Assembly (NCBI GenBank): GCA_017853235.1
Contig: JAFMJX010000017.1
Coordinates: 1 to 16,701, forward strand
DNA: 16,701 nucleotides
Origin: Chitinophagaceae bacterium
GTDB taxonomy: Bacteria > Bacteroidota > Bacteroidia > Chitinophagales > Chitinophagaceae
Direction: 5' to 3'
The notes beneath the pieces are model-generated. The model was not told where the DNA came from and searched no databases. It saw nothing but the letters and a program-made list of their open reading frames with translations. Numbering within the stretch: the first letter of the stretch is position 1; the number at the start of each line of letters is the position of its first letter. Positions 15,459 through 16,701 of the stretch are shown piece after piece. The position numbers were made by a program, and so were the translations under genes.

Positions 15459-16701
15459 TTAGCCTTTTTTAGGTGCTAATTCTTTTTCCATTTTTTGCAC
15501 CGCATCAATTAATTGGCCACAGGTTAAAATATCTTGCACAAAGGCCAACTGCTTGTTAGATAAACTATTGGGTTTATTTTGATATGCATATTCGGCATTC
15601 GCAACAAATTGTTCATCACTCATTGGGTCACCTAATGATTTATAATAGGCAACTTCTTGTTTTAAATCTTTCAACAGAGATACAGAAGCCTTTTTAGCAA
15701 TAATAAATTCACCAGCACTATAACTTGCTTGTAAAAACAAATAGGAGAAATAATTATGTTGATTGCCACGATTAGAAGTCATTCCATAAGGAAAACTTTT
15801 TTCGTTAGTTTCGTTATCAAATTTTCTTAAAATTTGACGTGCACTATCCTTTTTGCCTTCCACCACTAAAGCTTGAGCAATTTGTGCTACTGACAACCTC
15901 ATTGAATTTAAATGGCGTCTGTTTTCCTCATCAAAATATACATTGGGATTTTTAGCATTTCCAAAACTAAACTTAGTCATGATATTTTTATAAGATGCAT
16001 CTACATCAATTCCTTGATTTACCACAGGCACTAATTGATAAGTCAAACCAGTTTGACGAACATATTTATCTAATCCCATTTCTTTTAATTCCTGCGTAGA
16101 AGTAAAGCAAACCGGACGTTTAAATTGAGTGGTCGCAATAATAGCATACATAGCTAATTCATTCTTAAGCAAGTATTGTCTGTTAGGATTAAAATCAATC
16201 AATAATTCATCTACAATATTATCTGTTGGTTTAGCCAAGCCAGCTGCAATTGCATTTGCTTTATTCACAGGAACTTTAAACTTATGCGTAGGGAAAATAT
16301 TTAATGGGCCATCTTGAGAAGATACCATAAACTTTCCATTAGGATCAGCAATCACATTTCTGAATACAGAATCTAAATCATGATAATTAGTTTCTGAGAT
16401 GCCAGGAACTGGACTATAATAAGCCACGTTTAACTTATTGCCAGAAACTTGTTCTTCTGAAAAAATAACATCAAACTTGTCGCTTTTGTTGATCTTATAA
16501 CGTAACTCCTTCATATACCAATCTGATCCTAACAAACTATTAACGACCACACGGACATCAGGACGAATGCCTTCTACTTCCTGCGCATACCATAAAGGAT
16601 AAGTATCATTATCGCCAAAGGAAAATAAAATTGCATTGGGAGGACAGCTTTCTAAATAGTTACGTGCTAAATCACGAGGCAATGTTTTTTGATTACGATC
16701 A
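15459..16701 (-). CDS. DUF2723/GT117-family protein, C-terminal part (5'-truncated by window edge)
   Basis: The frame is open to the right edge; the residues before the TTG at 16682 continue in frame (DRNQKT), so the true start lies outside the window. About 413 residues are visible. The segment around ARNYLESCPPNAILFSFGDN and NDTYPLWYAQEVEGIRPDVR, followed by SLLGSDWYMKEL, is the hallmark of the C-terminal half of Bacteroidota DUF2723 proteins (about 1000 residues, now classed with glycosyltransferase family 117). Their N-terminal halves are PMT-like membrane domains. The part seen is soluble: CFTSTQELKEMGLDKYV and GLTYQLVPV also fit, and a helical, Lys/Glu-rich C-terminus ends in APKKG. The role in envelope or protein glycosylation is inferred from family knowledge. 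It converges with the desulfurase, 24 nt apart. Confidence 0.87.
   Translation of the reverse strand, partial: DRNQKTLPRDLARNYLESCPPNAILFSFGDNDTYPLWYAQEVEGIRPDVRVVVNSLLGSDWYMKELRYKINKSDKFDVIFSEEQVSGNKLNVAYYSPVPGISETNYHDLDSVFRNVIADPNGKFMVSSQDGPLNIFPTHKFKVPVNKANAIAAGLAKPTDNIVDELLIDFNPNRQYLLKNELAMYAIIATTQFKRPVCFTSTQELKEMGLDKYVRQTGLTYQLVPVVNQGIDVDASYKNIMTKFSFGNAKNPNVYFDEENRRHLNSMRLSVAQIAQALVVEGKKDSARQILRKFDNETNEKSFPYGMTSNRGNQHNYFSYLFLQASYSAGEFIIAKKASVSLLKDLKQEVAYYKSLGDPMSDEQFVANAEYAYQNKPNSLSNKQLAFVQDILTCGQLIDAVQKMEKELAPKKG

Overview
The window looks like ordinary chromosome from an AT-rich member of the Bacteroidota, probably Chitinophagaceae or a close relative. The reasons are the lineage-typical families (an exported DUF6702 protein, a DUF2723/GT117 protein, M1 peptidases with signal peptides ending in QAQ, a GT39 protein with a DIDAAQYA motif), candidate TAnnTTTG -7 promoter elements, and the rarity of Shine-Dalgarno sequences. 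Placement below phylum is inference from protein style; there is no rRNA or other marker gene here. Genes are packed tightly: the longest gene-free gap is about 100 bases. I see no tRNA, rRNA, CRISPR array, insertion sequence or phage gene.

Layout. 1-970: 3' part of a membrane-anchored trypsin-like (HtrA-type) protease that runs off the left edge. 996-1898 (-): sugar nucleotidyltransferase, divergent from a PLP-dependent ACC deaminase/D-cysteine desulfhydrase-like gene (1972-2889, +) with an 18-bp palindrome between them. 2936-3646 (-): lipB, divergent from an rluD-type pseudouridine synthase (3691-4737, +); each start codon lies exactly 4 nt after a TAnnTTTG box, which suggests leaderless mRNAs. 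A perfect 18-bp-arm bidirectional terminator follows.

4809-10473 is the most distinctive block: two paralogous exported M1 metallopeptidases on the minus strand flank a divergent pair, a HupE/UreJ-type membrane protein (-) and an exported DUF6702 protein (+). The HupE gene sits 16 nt upstream of the first M1 gene and is probably cotranscribed with it. Upstream of the second M1 gene on the same strand are a GT39 (ArnT/PMT-like) glycosyltransferase and a PAP2-fold membrane protein separated by one base. The PAP2 protein has lost the expected nucleophilic histidine.

12895-15434 (+) is a two-gene unit: phosphoglucosamine mutase (glmM) and an IscS/NifS-like cysteine desulfurase. The last codons of the desulfurase form a perfect 12-bp hairpin that may terminate transcription from both sides. 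15459 to the right edge (-) is the C-terminal part of a DUF2723/GT117 protein.

Functions are mostly housekeeping (lipoylation, rRNA modification, UDP-GlcNAc precursor synthesis, sulfur mobilisation) plus envelope work (glycosyl transfer, secreted peptidases, a membrane protease). I do not see a clear new defence or mobile system. The best candidates for something under-described are the M1/HupE/DUF6702 cluster and the PAP2-like protein with degenerate active site next to GT39.
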